A stretch of 64,000 bases of DNA from an uncultured Rhodospirillaceae bacterium (GTDB taxonomy: Bacteria > Pseudomonadota > Alphaproteobacteria > Rhodospirillales > Magnetospirillaceae), in the NCBI GenBank assembly GCA_937887565.1, contig CALABS010000070.1, forward strand, positions 84,200 to 148,199. Direction: 5' to 3'. A program made the translations under genes and the position numbers. Positions within the stretch are counted from its first letter, which is position 1. Each line of letters starts with the position of its first letter. The notes beneath the pieces were generated by a model. The model was not told where the DNA came from. It searched no databases and saw only the letters and a list, made by a program, of their open reading frames with translations. Below, piece by piece: positions 56,054 to 64,000 of this stretch.

Positions 56054-56956
56054 TCACTTTGCCTTGAGCATGTACCACTGCCGTGCCCGCTCGTAGCCTT
56101 CCGCAACCAGGCCAGCGCCCAGCGCCTTGGCGACCGGCTTCATCTTGGCGTCGACCCGGGCGCGCATGGCGGCATCGCCATTGGCGGCGGCCAGCACCAT
56201 CCACTTGACGCCCTCGACGGGGTCCTTCGCCACGCCATGGCCGGTGAAATGCATGATGCCGAGGTTGTACTGGGACGGGGCGTGGCCCTGGGTGGCGGCC
56301 TTGGTCATCCAGTCGGCGGCGAGCCGGCCGTCGGCCGCCACCCCGTCGCCCTTCAGATACATCATTCCCAACCCGTGCTGGGCGGCGGCATGACCCATTC
56401 CCGCCGCGCGCGACAGCAGCACGAAGGCCTCTCGGGGATCTCGCGCCACCGCGCCGCCGGTCAGCAGCAGCGCCCCCAGGTTGTTCATGGCCTCGGGCGA
56501 CCCCTGGTCGGCGGCCTGCCGCAACAGGCGGACGGCACCGGACGCATCCTTGCGGCCGCCCGAGCCGTCCAGCAGCAGGGCGGCCAGCATCACCCGGGCC
56601 TGGGCGTCGCCGGCGGCGGCGACGTCGCGCAGCAGGGCGCGGGCGGCGGCCGGATCGGGCCGGCCCGCCGTCCCCTTCAACGCGGCGGCGGCCAGCAGCT
56701 TCTTGGCCGGCAGGCTGCCCTTGGCGGCGGCCTGACGCAGCAGCGCCACCCCCTTGGCGGGGTCGGCCTCGGGGATGGCGTGCCTTAGGTGGAGGGTCGC
56801 CAGCAGCACCTGGGCCTCGGCGTTGTCGGCGCGGGCGCGGGCGACGAGTTGCTCCACCGGCACCGGCTCGGGGGCGGGCTCCGCCCCAACGGCGGACGGA
56901 GCCAGCAAGGCGGCGAGCGTGGCGCCGGCCACCACCATACGGGCGAACACGGTCAT
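56054..56956 (-). CDS. Sel1/TPR-like repeat exported protein
   Basis: The product (300 aa) has a signal peptide ending near VGA (residue 24), followed by about six Sel1-type repeats of ~36 residues. Examples are NAEAQVLLATLHLRH, SPEAMNNLGALLLTGG and HAAAQHGLGMMYLKGDG. Sel1 repeats mediate protein-protein contacts in the envelope. It is the last gene of the CsgG-linked cluster and may be an adaptor or assembly factor. GGAGGG precedes ATG 56956. Confidence 0.85.
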   Translation of the reverse strand: MTVFARMVVAGATLAALLAPSAVGAEPAPEPVPVEQLVARARADNAEAQVLLATLHLRHAIPEADPAKGVALLRQAAAKGSLPAKKLLAAAALKGTAGRPDPAAARALLRDVAAAGDAQARVMLAALLLDGSGGRKDASGAVRLLRQAADQGSPEAMNNLGALLLTGGAVARDPREAFVLLSRAAGMGHAAAQHGLGMMYLKGDGVAADGRLAADWMTKAATQGHAPSQYNLGIMHFTGHGVAKDPVEGVKWMVLAAANGDAAMRARVDAKMKPVAKALGAGLVAEGYERARQWYMLKAK

Positions 56957-56969
56957 CGGACGCGCCCTC

Positions 56970-57398
56970 CTAGTAGCCGCTGTTGATGGTGGTGGAGGGG
57001 TTGTGGTTGGTGGTGCTGTCCACCTCGGCGGTCTGGTTGCCGTCGGAGACCTGGTTGGTCTGGGTGTCGATGACGCCGGTGGTGTTGTCGCCCAGCGTCT
57101 GGTTGATGATCTGCTGGTTGGCGATGGCCGTGGACGAGGAATAGTAGTAGAGCACCTCGGCCCCCGACCCGCCGCCGCCGGCGCCGCCGGCGACCCCGCT
57201 CTCCTGGCTTTTCTTCACCGCCTGGTAGTTGGCCCAGAAGCCGCGGCTGGCGCGGGGATAGTTCCAGGGATCGTTGCCCATCTGCTGCCCAAGGGCGGTG
57301 ACCAGCGTGATCGGCCCGCCGCCGGCCGGATCGGGGTGGAAGGCCAGCGGCAGGACGGCGAGGCCGGCGGCCAGCGCGAGGGCGTTTCGGAACACCAT
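56970..57398 (-). CDS. Asn/Gln/Thr-rich exported protein, curli- or HfaA-like candidate
   Basis: This 142-residue protein has a signal peptide (about residues 1-20) and a glycine-rich linker near residues 68-80. The ~50-residue tail is dominated by Asn, Gln, Thr and Ser (NQQIINQTLGDNTTGVIDTQ, then NQVSDGNQTAEVD). Such strands resemble curlin-like amyloid repeats. IINQT also appears in the neighbouring 406-residue protein. Its size and its company with a CsgG-type channel recall HfaA of the Caulobacter holdfast anchor, but that similarity is inferred, not aligned. GGAG lies seven bases before ATG 57398. Confidence 0.6.
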   Translation of the reverse strand: MVFRNALALAAGLAVLPLAFHPDPAGGGPITLVTALGQQMGNDPWNYPRASRGFWANYQAVKKSQESGVAGGAGGGGSGAEVLYYYSSSTAIANQQIINQTLGDNTTGVIDTQTNQVSDGNQTAEVDSTTNHNPSTTINSGY

Positions 57399-57429
57399 GG
57401 TGTCGCTCCATCGGTTCGGGCGGGGACGG

Positions 57430-57455
57430 AAAGGGGGAGGAACCACGCCTCCCCC
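57430..57455 (-). terminator. Hairpin between the two exported-protein genes
   Basis: A perfect 8-bp stem, GGGGGAGG (57433-57440) / CCTCCCCC (57448-57455), follows the stop of the 406-residue gene. Read leftward it is followed by TTT. It is a weak terminator or attenuator that could set the ratio of the two exported proteins. Confidence 0.4.
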
Positions 57456-57466
57456 GCCGCGATGCT

Positions 57467-58687
57467 TTACGGATTGGCGCCGTAGGAAGCGCCGGAGAAC
57501 TTGTTGGTGACGGACGAGACGTTGCCGAGCGCCGACGCGGTGACCTTCAGCGCCGGGGCCTCCAGCTTGCCCAGGTAGCTGTAGCCGGTGATCGAATGGC
57601 CGACCGCCGAGGCGTGGGCGTAGGTGTCCTGGTAGCCGAACTGGTTGAGGTCGACCAGGGCCACATTGTCGGTGCCGACGGTGACGTCGCCGCCCCAGCC
57701 GTGATGATGGTTGTAGCCGTCCTCGGTGGGTTCGAGGCGGGTGGAGACCTCCACCGCGTGCATGTTGGCGGCGGCGGTGGCGCTGACGTCCAGCTGGGCG
57801 TCGGTGACGTGGTCGCCGAAGGCGAAGGCGCTGTTGGTGCCCTTGCCGATCAGCCCGTACTGGCCGGCGGTCCAGGCCAGCATCAGCATGTCGCGGTTGG
57901 AGTTGCCCGAGCTGCCGAACTGGCCGTAGCTGTCGGCGCCGATCCAGTTGGACAGGGCCAGGTTGGCGAGGATGGCCTGCTCCTCGTCATCGGTGTAGTC
58001 GCCGGGTTCGTAGAAGACGCCGTCGACGGCGTTGAACTTGCCGAAGGCGATCTGGCCGTCATGGGCCATGGAGACGTGCTCGCCGTCCATGGTGGCGACG
58101 TTCGAGATGGCGCTGGCGCCGACCTCGACCTTGGCCAGGTGCTTGCGGGCGTCCACCGCGTCGACCCAACTGCCGCCCAGGTCGTCCATGTTGATGATGA
58201 CCACGTTGCCGGCGATGGCGGCGCCGATCTGGGCGGCGATGTTGGACTGCACGCCGCCCTGGTCCTGGTCGTTATAGCCACCGCCGCCCGAGCCCATCAG
58301 GCCCGAGCCGCCGACGGCGCCGCCCAGCTGGGCGGCCAGGTTGCCCTGCAGGCCGATCTGCCCCTGGTTGACGTCGGCGTCGGCGGTCTGGTTGATGATG
58401 ATCGGGCCGACCACCGACGACTCGTAGTGGCCGTCGACGCCGTTGTAGCTGGCATACGACCCGTTGGCGAAGGCGGTCATGTCGCCGGCCATCACCTGCA
58501 GGCGCTCCACCTGGCTGAGGCCCCAGGCGACGAAGTCGACGTCGATGTCGAAGAAGGCGTCCACGTCGGAATAGGTCTGGTGGTTCCAGTCCCAATCCAC
58601 CTCGTCGAAGGCCTGGGCCGGAGCCGAGGCCAGCGGAAGGGCGATGGCGATGGCCGACACCGCGGACAGAAGCACGGTCTTCCTCAT
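57467..58687 (-). CDS. Repeat-containing exported protein, adhesin/HfaD-like candidate
   Basis: The product (406 aa) has a signal peptide cleaved near APAQA (residue 26). The mature part is acidic, rich in Gly, Ala, Asn and Gln, and lacks long helices. Two copies of a 17-residue unit are visible, GLQGNLAAQLGGAVGGS (112-128) and GVQSNIAAQIGAAIAGN (145-161). A short motif ASAISN, ATAAAN, ASALGN recurs near 191, 303 and 384. This looks like a beta-rich surface or fibre protein. Its start overlaps the CsgG-like gene stop (ATGA), with AAGGAGAG upstream, so it is likely a substrate of that channel. Confidence 0.65.
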   Translation of the reverse strand: MRKTVLLSAVSAIAIALPLASAPAQAFDEVDWDWNHQTYSDVDAFFDIDVDFVAWGLSQVERLQVMAGDMTAFANGSYASYNGVDGHYESSVVGPIIINQTADADVNQGQIGLQGNLAAQLGGAVGGSGLMGSGGGGYNDQDQGGVQSNIAAQIGAAIAGNVVIINMDDLGGSWVDAVDARKHLAKVEVGASAISNVATMDGEHVSMAHDGQIAFGKFNAVDGVFYEPGDYTDDEEQAILANLALSNWIGADSYGQFGSSGNSNRDMLMLAWTAGQYGLIGKGTNSAFAFGDHVTDAQLDVSATAAANMHAVEVSTRLEPTEDGYNHHHGWGGDVTVGTDNVALVDLNQFGYQDTYAHASAVGHSITGYSYLGKLEAPALKVTASALGNVSSVTNKFSGASYGANP

Positions 58688-59523
58688 AGGTTCTCTCCTT
58701 TGGCTTTGGTCAGGAAGTCTTCGTGGAATCTGGCCTGGACGAGCCCGCACTCATCGGGGCCGGGCAGGCCGAGGTAGTCCGTCATGATCTGGTACACGGC
58801 CATTTCCACGACGGAGCGGACGCCGAGCTGGAGCGGTTCGTTCTTGATCATCCCCGCGTCCAACTCGACGAGTTGGGTGCCGAAGAAGCGGAAGACGTTG
58901 GCCTCGACCTCGAAACCGACGATCTGCTTCTGAAGGCTGGTGATGTAGGGGACCTCGAAGGTGCGCGAGTTCACCACCCGCAGGTCCAGGCCGACATTGA
59001 TCACCACCGACCGGGCGCCGCCGCCGATGCCGCCGACGGCGAGGCGGGCGCCGCCCGAGACGATGTTGTAGTTCAGCTCGGTCAACGCCCCGACCAGCAC
59101 GAAGTCCGAACCCCGGATGGACCCCGGCGGGATCACGCTTTGCGGTCCGGTCAGGCGCTGCTCGGCCATCTTGACCTGGGCCAGCGGGATCCGCAGGTCG
59201 TAGCGCTCGACCAGCCGGGCCTTGCCGGTCTTGTAGAGCGCGCTCATGACCATCTCGGAAACGCCCTGGGTCAAGGCGGTCGAGGTGCCGTTGCCGGTGG
59301 CCTGGAACTGGCCGGTCTTGTCGGCGACCTCGCCGACCGCGAAGGTGGGCAGATTCGCCCCCGGCAGCTGCGACAGGGCGCTCAGGCACCGGGTATAGGG
59401 GGTGTCGTTGTTGGTGACCGGCGCGCTGAACGCGGGCTCCACGTTGGTGCTCACCATGGCCGGGGCACAGCCGCCCAAGGCCAGGAGCGCCACCGGAACG
59501 GCGCGCGTGAGATACCGTCTCAT
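58684..59523 (-). CDS. CsgG/HfaB-family outer-membrane channel lipoprotein
   Basis: This 279-residue protein has a lipoprotein signal (LLALGGC). The CsgG domain begins with TFAVGEVADKTGQF and continues with ALTQGVSEMVMSALYKTG and ARLVERYDL. The membrane-spanning strand region includes GSDFVLVGALTELNY and an aromatic stretch, and NEPLQLGVRSVVEMAV gives the conserved C-terminal helix. CsgG forms a nonameric pore for curli subunits, and HfaB is its holdfast-anchor relative. No CsgE or CsgF gene is present. It heads a leftward operon with two low-complexity exported proteins and a Sel1 protein. ATG 59523 follows GAGGAGAG. Confidence 0.85.
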   Translation of the reverse strand: MRRYLTRAVPVALLALGGCAPAMVSTNVEPAFSAPVTNNDTPYTRCLSALSQLPGANLPTFAVGEVADKTGQFQATGNGTSTALTQGVSEMVMSALYKTGKARLVERYDLRIPLAQVKMAEQRLTGPQSVIPPGSIRGSDFVLVGALTELNYNIVSGGARLAVGGIGGGARSVVINVGLDLRVVNSRTFEVPYITSLQKQIVGFEVEANVFRFFGTQLVELDAGMIKNEPLQLGVRSVVEMAVYQIMTDYLGLPGPDECGLVQARFHEDFLTKAKGENL

Positions 59524-59909
59524 CTCGCTCTCCTCTCGCATCCGAAACCCGGGGTGAAGACAAGACTCTCCCGCCTCCGAATATCCACCGACCAGTGCGG
59601 CGAATATTTCGAATGTCGCGACCCCTATCTATTTGCTGATGATGTGTCTTGTCTGTGTCACCGTGTTCGCTGGCGAAACACTACTCGGATCGACAAGAAA
59701 CTCGTAACGCCCTTCCGGTGCGGCGCGACTGCCAGGCGGAGTAATCCGGGCGGCGGCGGGAACCTCCGCCCGGCGAGGCGGAGCCGCCCCTTTCGGAGGG
59801 GGCGCGCAACGAAACCGGCGGCGCCCATACCCCCAGGCCGCGCGGTGTTGAAATGGCCCGGGGTCCGGGGTAGGGTGCGGTTTCGGCGAATGACCAGGAA
59901 AATCAGCGC
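59524..59909. other. Divergent intergenic region between the csgG-like gene and hemN
   Basis: The 386-bp gap has no supported gene. The left half is AT-richer, with a near-palindromic CGAATATTTCG around 59612, and probably carries the csgG-like promoter. The right half contains hairpins, including CTCCGCC / GGCGGAG (59764-59783) and CCCCT-TTCGG-AGGGG just after it, which may be a hemN leader structure. I see no FNR/FixK box even though hemN genes often have one. Confidence 0.5.
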
Positions 59910-61262
59910 ATGCGCTCGGATCTCGCGGCCAAGTACGACCTCAGGGTCCCCCGCTACACCTCGTACCCCACCGCGCCGCACTTCCATCCCGGCGTCGGGC
60001 CGGACCTCTACGGGACGTGGCTGGGCCAGCTTGATCCCGCCGAGGAACTGTCGCTGTACCTGCACATCGCCTACTGTGCCGAGATGTGCTGGTTCTGCGG
60101 CTGCCACACCAAGATCACCAAGCGCTACGCGCCGGTGGCGGCCTATATGGACGCGCTGTGGGGCGAGACCCGCATGGTGGCCGAGCGCCTGCCCACCCGC
60201 ATGACCGCGCGCCACATCCATTTCGGCGGCGGCAGCCCGACCATCCTGTCGGCCGAGGACTTCGTGAGGACGCTCGACCTGTTGCGCGAGTTGTTCGCGG
60301 TCAAGGCGGGCGCCGAGATCGCCGTCGAGCTGGACCCGCGCACCGCCGACGAGAATTACGTCAAGGCCATGGCCGGGGCCGGCGTCACCCGCGCCTCCAT
60401 CGGCGTGCAGGACTTCGACGAGAAGGTCCAGGTGGCCATCAACCGCATCCAGCCCTACGAGGTCACCGCCAACGTCATCGGCTGGCTGCGCAAATACAAT
60501 GTCCCCGAGATCAACATCGACCTGGTCTACGGTCTGCCGCACCAGACCCTGGACGGGCTGATCCACACCATCGACCGCGCCGTCGAGTTCGGCCCCAAGC
60601 GCATCGCCCTGTTCGGCTATGCCCACGTGCCGTGGATGAAGAAGCACCAGCGCCTGATCCCCGACGAGACCCTGCCTGACACCGAGGCGCGCTGGCGCCA
60701 GTACGAGGAGGGCTGCCGCCGCCTGGTCGAGCACCACGGCTACGTCCAGATCGGCCTCGACCACTTCGCCGCCCCCGACGACGCCATGGCCATCGCGCTC
60801 AAGGAGAAGCGGCTCCACCGCAACTTCCAGGGTTACACCACCGACACCGCCGACACCCTGATCGGCCTGGGCGCCTCGGGCATCGGCTCGCTGCCCCAGG
60901 GCTACATCGCCAATCTGGGCGAAATCCATTTCTACCAGCAGGCCATCCGCGAAGGGCGGCTGGCTACGTCCCGTGGCGTCGCCATCACCGACGACGACCG
61001 TCTGCGCCGCGCCGTCATCGAACGCCTGATGTGCGACCTGGAGGTGGACCTGGACGCCGTCGCCGCCCGCTTCGGCCAGGACGGCGGTCAGTTCGAGACC
61101 GAACTGGCGTCGCTGGCCCCGTTGGTGGCCGACGGCCTGTGCATGGTCGACGGCCGCCGCGTCACCGTCGGCGAGGATGGCCGCACCCTGGTCCGCGCCG
61201 TCTGCGCCGCCTTCGACCGCTATCTCAAGCAGGGCGAGCAGCGCCATTCCAAGGCGGTGTAG
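59910..61262 (+). CDS. hemN: Oxygen-independent coproporphyrinogen III oxidase
   Basis: The protein (450 aa) has the radical-SAM signature CAEMCWFCGC (C56, C60, C63, plus C65), as in E. coli HemN, and the conserved GGGSPT and DLVYGLPHQT motifs. It makes protoporphyrinogen IX without oxygen, needed for heme in the many cytochromes here and for tetrapyrroles under anoxia. The N-terminal YDLRVPRYTSYPTA is typical of true HemN rather than HemW. It stands alone between divergent and downstream units. Confidence 0.95.
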   Translation: MRSDLAAKYDLRVPRYTSYPTAPHFHPGVGPDLYGTWLGQLDPAEELSLYLHIAYCAEMCWFCGCHTKITKRYAPVAAYMDALWGETRMVAERLPTRMTARHIHFGGGSPTILSAEDFVRTLDLLRELFAVKAGAEIAVELDPRTADENYVKAMAGAGVTRASIGVQDFDEKVQVAINRIQPYEVTANVIGWLRKYNVPEINIDLVYGLPHQTLDGLIHTIDRAVEFGPKRIALFGYAHVPWMKKHQRLIPDETLPDTEARWRQYEEGCRRLVEHHGYVQIGLDHFAAPDDAMAIALKEKRLHRNFQGYTTDTADTLIGLGASGIGSLPQGYIANLGEIHFYQQAIREGRLATSRGVAITDDDRLRRAVIERLMCDLEVDLDAVAARFGQDGGQFETELASLAPLVADGLCMVDGRRVTVGEDGRTLVRAVCAAFDRYLKQGEQRHSKAV

Positions 61263-61500
61263 GGGGACCCCCTACCCGCCCGCCGCTTGCTGCGCCGCAC
61301 ACTGCCCGTTTCCCGCCCCTCCGGGTAGCGAAGCCGCCACCCATCAAATCTTCCCCTCCACCCCACCCGGGTGTTCCGCCGCTGCTTGGCCTTAGGCAAA
61401 GTGGGGACAATCGATCCCGCGCCCTGGCTGCGCAGGGGCGGCGACAATAAGACCGAACAGGCGGCCAACGGCCCGACCAACACCGACGAGGTAGGGGAAA
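61263..61500 (+). promoter_or_regulatory. cbbM upstream region
   Basis: This 238-bp region should hold the cbbM promoter. GGGGG-A-CCCCC (61262-61272) follows the hemN stop and may be a 3' hairpin. GGCCTTAGGC near 61389 is a small palindrome of the size seen in LysR-type sites, but no CbbR gene is in the window and the match is weak. GAGGTAGGGG precedes the ATG. Confidence 0.35.
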
Positions 61501-62886
61501 ATGGATCAGTCCAAGCGCTACTGTAACTTCGCCCTGAAGGAAGACCAGCTGATCGCCGGCGACCAGCACGTACTGGTCGCCTATCACATCAAGCCGAAGG
61601 CTGGTTACGAGCCCGTCTCCACCGCCGCCCATTTCGCCGCCGAGTCCTCGACGGGCACCAATGTCGAGGTCTGCACCACCGACGACTTCACCAAGGGCGT
61701 CGACGCCCTGGTCTACGAGGTGACCGAGCGCGCCGACGGCGAGTATCTGATGAAGATCGCCTATCCGGTGGACCTGTTCGACCGCAACATGATCGACGGC
61801 CGCGCCATGATCGTGTCGTTCCTGACGCTGTGCATCGGCAACAACCAGGGCATGGGCGACGTCGAATATTCCAAGATGGTCGACTTCTACGTGCCGCGCT
61901 CGCTGCTGCAGTTGTTCGACGGCCCGTCCATGAACATCGCCGACATGTGGCGCGTGCTCGGCCGCCCGCAGGTCAACGGCGGCATGGTGGTCGGCACCAT
62001 CATCAAGCCCAAGCTGGGCCTCCGCCCGCAGCCCTTCGCCGACGCCTGCCACCAGTTCTGGCTGGGCGGCGACTTCATCAAGAACGACGAACCCCAGGGC
62101 AACCAGGTGTTCGCCCCGACCCGCGAGATCATCCCGCTGGTGGCCGATGCCATGGAGCGCGCCCAGCAGGCGACCGGCGAGGCCAAGATCTTCTCGGCCA
62201 ACATCACCGCCGACGATCCCTTCGAGATGATCCGCCGCGGCGAGTTCATCCTGGAAGCCTTCGGCAAGAATGCCAGCCACGTGGCCTTCCTGGTCGACGG
62301 CTATGTGGGCGGCCCGACCGCCATCACCACCTGCCGCCGCTACTTCCCCAACCAGTTCCTGCATTACCACCGCGCCGGCCACGGCGCCGTGACCTCCAAG
62401 CAGTCCAAGCGCGGCTATACCGTGCTGGCCCACATGAAGATGAGCCGCCTGCAGGGTGCCTCGGGCATCCACACCGGCACCATGGGCTACGGCAAGATGG
62501 AAGGCGACAAGGACGAGAAGGTCGTCGCCTACATGCTGGAGCGCGACGAGTGCATGGGCGAATACTACAATCAGCCCTGGTGGGGCATGAAGGCCACCAC
62601 CCCGATCATCTCGGGCGGCATGAACGCGCTGCGCCTGCCGGGCTTCTTCGACAACCTGGGCCACTCGAACGTCATCCAGACCTCGGGCGGCGGCGCCTTC
62701 GGCCACAAGGAGGGCGGCACCGTCGGCGCCAAGTCGCTGCGCCTGGCCCACGAGGCCTGGGTGCGGGGCGTCAATCTGGTGGACTTCGCCCTCGAGCATC
62801 CCGAGCTGAAGGGCGCCTTCGAAAGCTTCCCCGCCGACGCCGACAAGCTCTATCCGGGCTGGCGCGAGAAGCTCAAGGTGCGCTGA
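61501..62886 (+). CDS. cbbM: Ribulose-1,5-bisphosphate carboxylase, form II
   Basis: This 461-residue protein is a form II RuBisCO, close in length and sequence to the Rhodospirillum rubrum enzyme. The carbamylated lysine is K194 in GGDFIKNDEP, and loop 6 has KMEGDKDEK near its usual place; GTIIKPKLGLRP is also conserved. It fixes CO2 as a dimer without small subunits and suits low-oxygen, high-CO2 conditions. cbbP follows 93 bases later, completing the two Calvin-cycle-specific steps. Confidence 0.97.
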   Translation: MDQSKRYCNFALKEDQLIAGDQHVLVAYHIKPKAGYEPVSTAAHFAAESSTGTNVEVCTTDDFTKGVDALVYEVTERADGEYLMKIAYPVDLFDRNMIDGRAMIVSFLTLCIGNNQGMGDVEYSKMVDFYVPRSLLQLFDGPSMNIADMWRVLGRPQVNGGMVVGTIIKPKLGLRPQPFADACHQFWLGGDFIKNDEPQGNQVFAPTREIIPLVADAMERAQQATGEAKIFSANITADDPFEMIRRGEFILEAFGKNASHVAFLVDGYVGGPTAITTCRRYFPNQFLHYHRAGHGAVTSKQSKRGYTVLAHMKMSRLQGASGIHTGTMGYGKMEGDKDEKVVAYMLERDECMGEYYNQPWWGMKATTPIISGGMNALRLPGFFDNLGHSNVIQTSGGGAFGHKEGGTVGAKSLRLAHEAWVRGVNLVDFALEHPELKGAFESFPADADKLYPGWREKLKVR

Positions 62887-62979
62887 CCCTTGTCAACGCA
62901 TCCAAGATAAGAACGGGGTATGGGGAGAGCGGGCGGCGATAAGCCCGCCCCCCGGCTCCTGCCAAAGGAGAGGAAGGCC

Positions 62980-63873
62980 GTGTCCAGGAAGCATCCGATC
63001 ATCGCCGTCACCGGTTCGTCCGGGGCCGGCACCAGCACCGTCAAGGAAGCGTTCGAGCACATGTTCCGGCGCGAGGGCATCACCCCCGCCGTGATCGAGG
63101 GCGACAGCTTCCACCGCTACAACCGCGTCGACATGAAGAAGGCGATGGCCGAGGCCGAGAAGACCGGCAACCGCAACTTCAGCCATTTCGGCGCCGACGC
63201 CAACCTGTTCGCGGAACTGGCCGAGTTGTTCCAGCAGTACGGCGAGACCGGCAAGGGCCGCCGCCGCTACTACATCCACAATGACGACGAGGCCAAGTCC
63301 TTCGCCCACTACAATGTGAAGTCCGGCGAGTTCACCCCCTGGGAGGACCTGCCCCAGAACACCGACCTGCTGTTCTACGAAGGCCTGCACGGTGCCATCC
63401 AGACCAAGGAGGTCAATGTCGCCCAGCACGCCGACCTGCGCATCGGCGTGGTGCCGGTGATCAACCTGGAGTGGATCCAGAAGATCCATCGCGACACCAA
63501 GCACCGCGGCTATTCGGAAGAGGCGGTGATGGACACCATCCTGCGCCGCATGCACGACTACGTGCACTACATCGTGCCGCAGTTCAAGCTGACCGACATC
63601 AACTTCCAGCGCGTGCCGATCGTCGACACCTCGGACCCCATCATCGCGCGCGACATCCCCACCCCGGACGAAAGCCTGGTGGTGATCCGCTTCCGCAAGC
63701 CCGACCGCTTCCGCGTCGACTTCCCGTTCCTCTTGCAGATGATCAAGGATTCGTGGATGAGCCGGCGCAACACCATCGTCGTTCCTGGCGGCAAGATGGG
63801 CCTGGCCATGGAACTCATACTGACCCCGATCCTCCGTCGGATCATGGAAGACCGCCGGTCTCTCATGGGATGA
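62980..63873 (+). CDS. cbbP: Phosphoribulokinase
   Basis: The product (297 aa) has a P-loop GSSGAGTSTVKEAF, VIEGDSFHRYNRVDM with the catalytic Asp, and YIHNDDEA, all typical of proteobacterial octameric phosphoribulokinase. It makes ribulose-1,5-bisphosphate for CbbM. AAAGGAGAGGAA supports the GTG start at 62980. In this enzyme class NADH activates and AMP inhibits. Strong terminators follow. Confidence 0.95.
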   Translation: MSRKHPIIAVTGSSGAGTSTVKEAFEHMFRREGITPAVIEGDSFHRYNRVDMKKAMAEAEKTGNRNFSHFGADANLFAELAELFQQYGETGKGRRRYYIHNDDEAKSFAHYNVKSGEFTPWEDLPQNTDLLFYEGLHGAIQTKEVNVAQHADLRIGVVPVINLEWIQKIHRDTKHRGYSEEAVMDTILRRMHDYVHYIVPQFKLTDINFQRVPIVDTSDPIIARDIPTPDESLVVIRFRKPDRFRVDFPFLLQMIKDSWMSRRNTIVVPGGKMGLAMELILTPILRRIMEDRRSLMG

Positions 63874-63890
63874 CGGGGGAGCCACACCTG

Positions 63891-63924
63891 GGCCGGCGGG
63901 GCAACCCGCCGGCCCTCTTTTTTT
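63891..63924 (+). terminator. Rho-independent terminator after cbbP
   Basis: A perfect 10-bp stem GGCCGGCGGG / CCCGCCGGCC with a GCAA tetraloop is followed by CTC and seven T residues (63918-63924). It begins 18 bases after the cbbP stop. An identical copy follows 55 bases later. Confidence 0.9.
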
Positions 63925-64000
63925 AAATTCCTCGCTCCGCGAGGCGGCCGGCGGGGCAACCCGCCGGCCCTCTTTTTTTAAATTCCTCGCTCCGCGAGGC
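63891..64000 (+). repeat. Two tandem copies of a 55-bp terminator-containing repeat
   Basis: 63891-63945 and 63946-64000 are identical 55-base units in direct tandem. Each has the cbbP-type terminator hairpin with its T-run, then AAATTC and a second small hairpin CCTCG-CTCCG-CGAGG. The array reaches the window edge, so the copy number may be higher. Confidence 0.92.

Noticed and set aside
59524..59909. Search for an FNR box upstream of hemN
   Set aside because: No TTGA-N6-TCAA match was found; the TTGA near 59846 has no partner half-site.

Overview
The window is dense, very GC-rich (around 70%) alphaproteobacterial chromosome. A form II RuBisCO (cbbM) with phosphoribulokinase, flavocytochrome c sulfide dehydrogenase, an alternative complex III and several terminal oxidases suggest a sulfur-oxidising, CO2-fixing, respiratorily flexible Rhodospirillales bacterium of the Magnetospirillum/Phaeospirillum type. 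This placement is an inference from gene content and protein character; there is no rRNA here to confirm it.

Layout. 1-619 holds the N-terminal part of a thiamine-diphosphate enzyme (PoxB-like). 752-7709 is a complete act operon, actABCDEF, for alternative complex III, followed by two small lipoproteins. 7787-14959 (minus) is a caa3-type oxidase operon: a c4-like cytochrome, a lipoprotein cytochrome, CoxB with a fused cytochrome c domain, a fused CoxA-CoxC polypeptide, two tiny proteins, an AI-2E family permease and a PRC-barrel protein. 15085-19767 is a sulfur region: a TauE exporter, a diheme cytochrome with a NapC-type tetraheme cytochrome, fccAB and a rhodanese. 19908-26117 has a subtilisin-like surface protease and then a conventional aa3 oxidase (coxB, coxA, ctaG, coxC). 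26124-32513 holds small envelope proteins, an S49 peptidase, a TrmN6-like methyltransferase, a polyprenyl diphosphate synthase, and a histidine kinase paired with an orphan substrate-binding protein. 32684-36820 has cydABX, a degenerate HPt/receiver protein and an NsrR-like repressor. 37029-43460 is a DctP binding protein with a hybrid kinase and a nitrate-sensor-type kinase. 43450-53709 (minus) is a compact type II secretion operon. 53765-55867 is a large MauG-like diheme protein. 56054-59523 (minus) is a CsgG/HfaB-type channel lipoprotein with two Asn/Gln-rich exported proteins and a Sel1-repeat protein. 59910-63873 has hemN, cbbM and cbbP, and a tandem 55-bp terminator repeat runs to the window end.

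How the parts fit. Quinol oxidised by alternative complex III can pass electrons through c-type cytochromes to the caa3 oxidase or the aa3 oxidase, while CydABX oxidises quinol directly and sits beside an NO-sensing regulator. Sulfide electrons from FccAB enter at cytochrome c level, and a near-perfect FNR/FixK box lies in front of fccA. Energy from these chains could feed the cbbMP Calvin-cycle module. The least understood parts are the caa3 subunit I, which lacks the K-channel lysine, and the CsgG-linked exported proteins, which look like a curli- or holdfast-anchor-like surface system.
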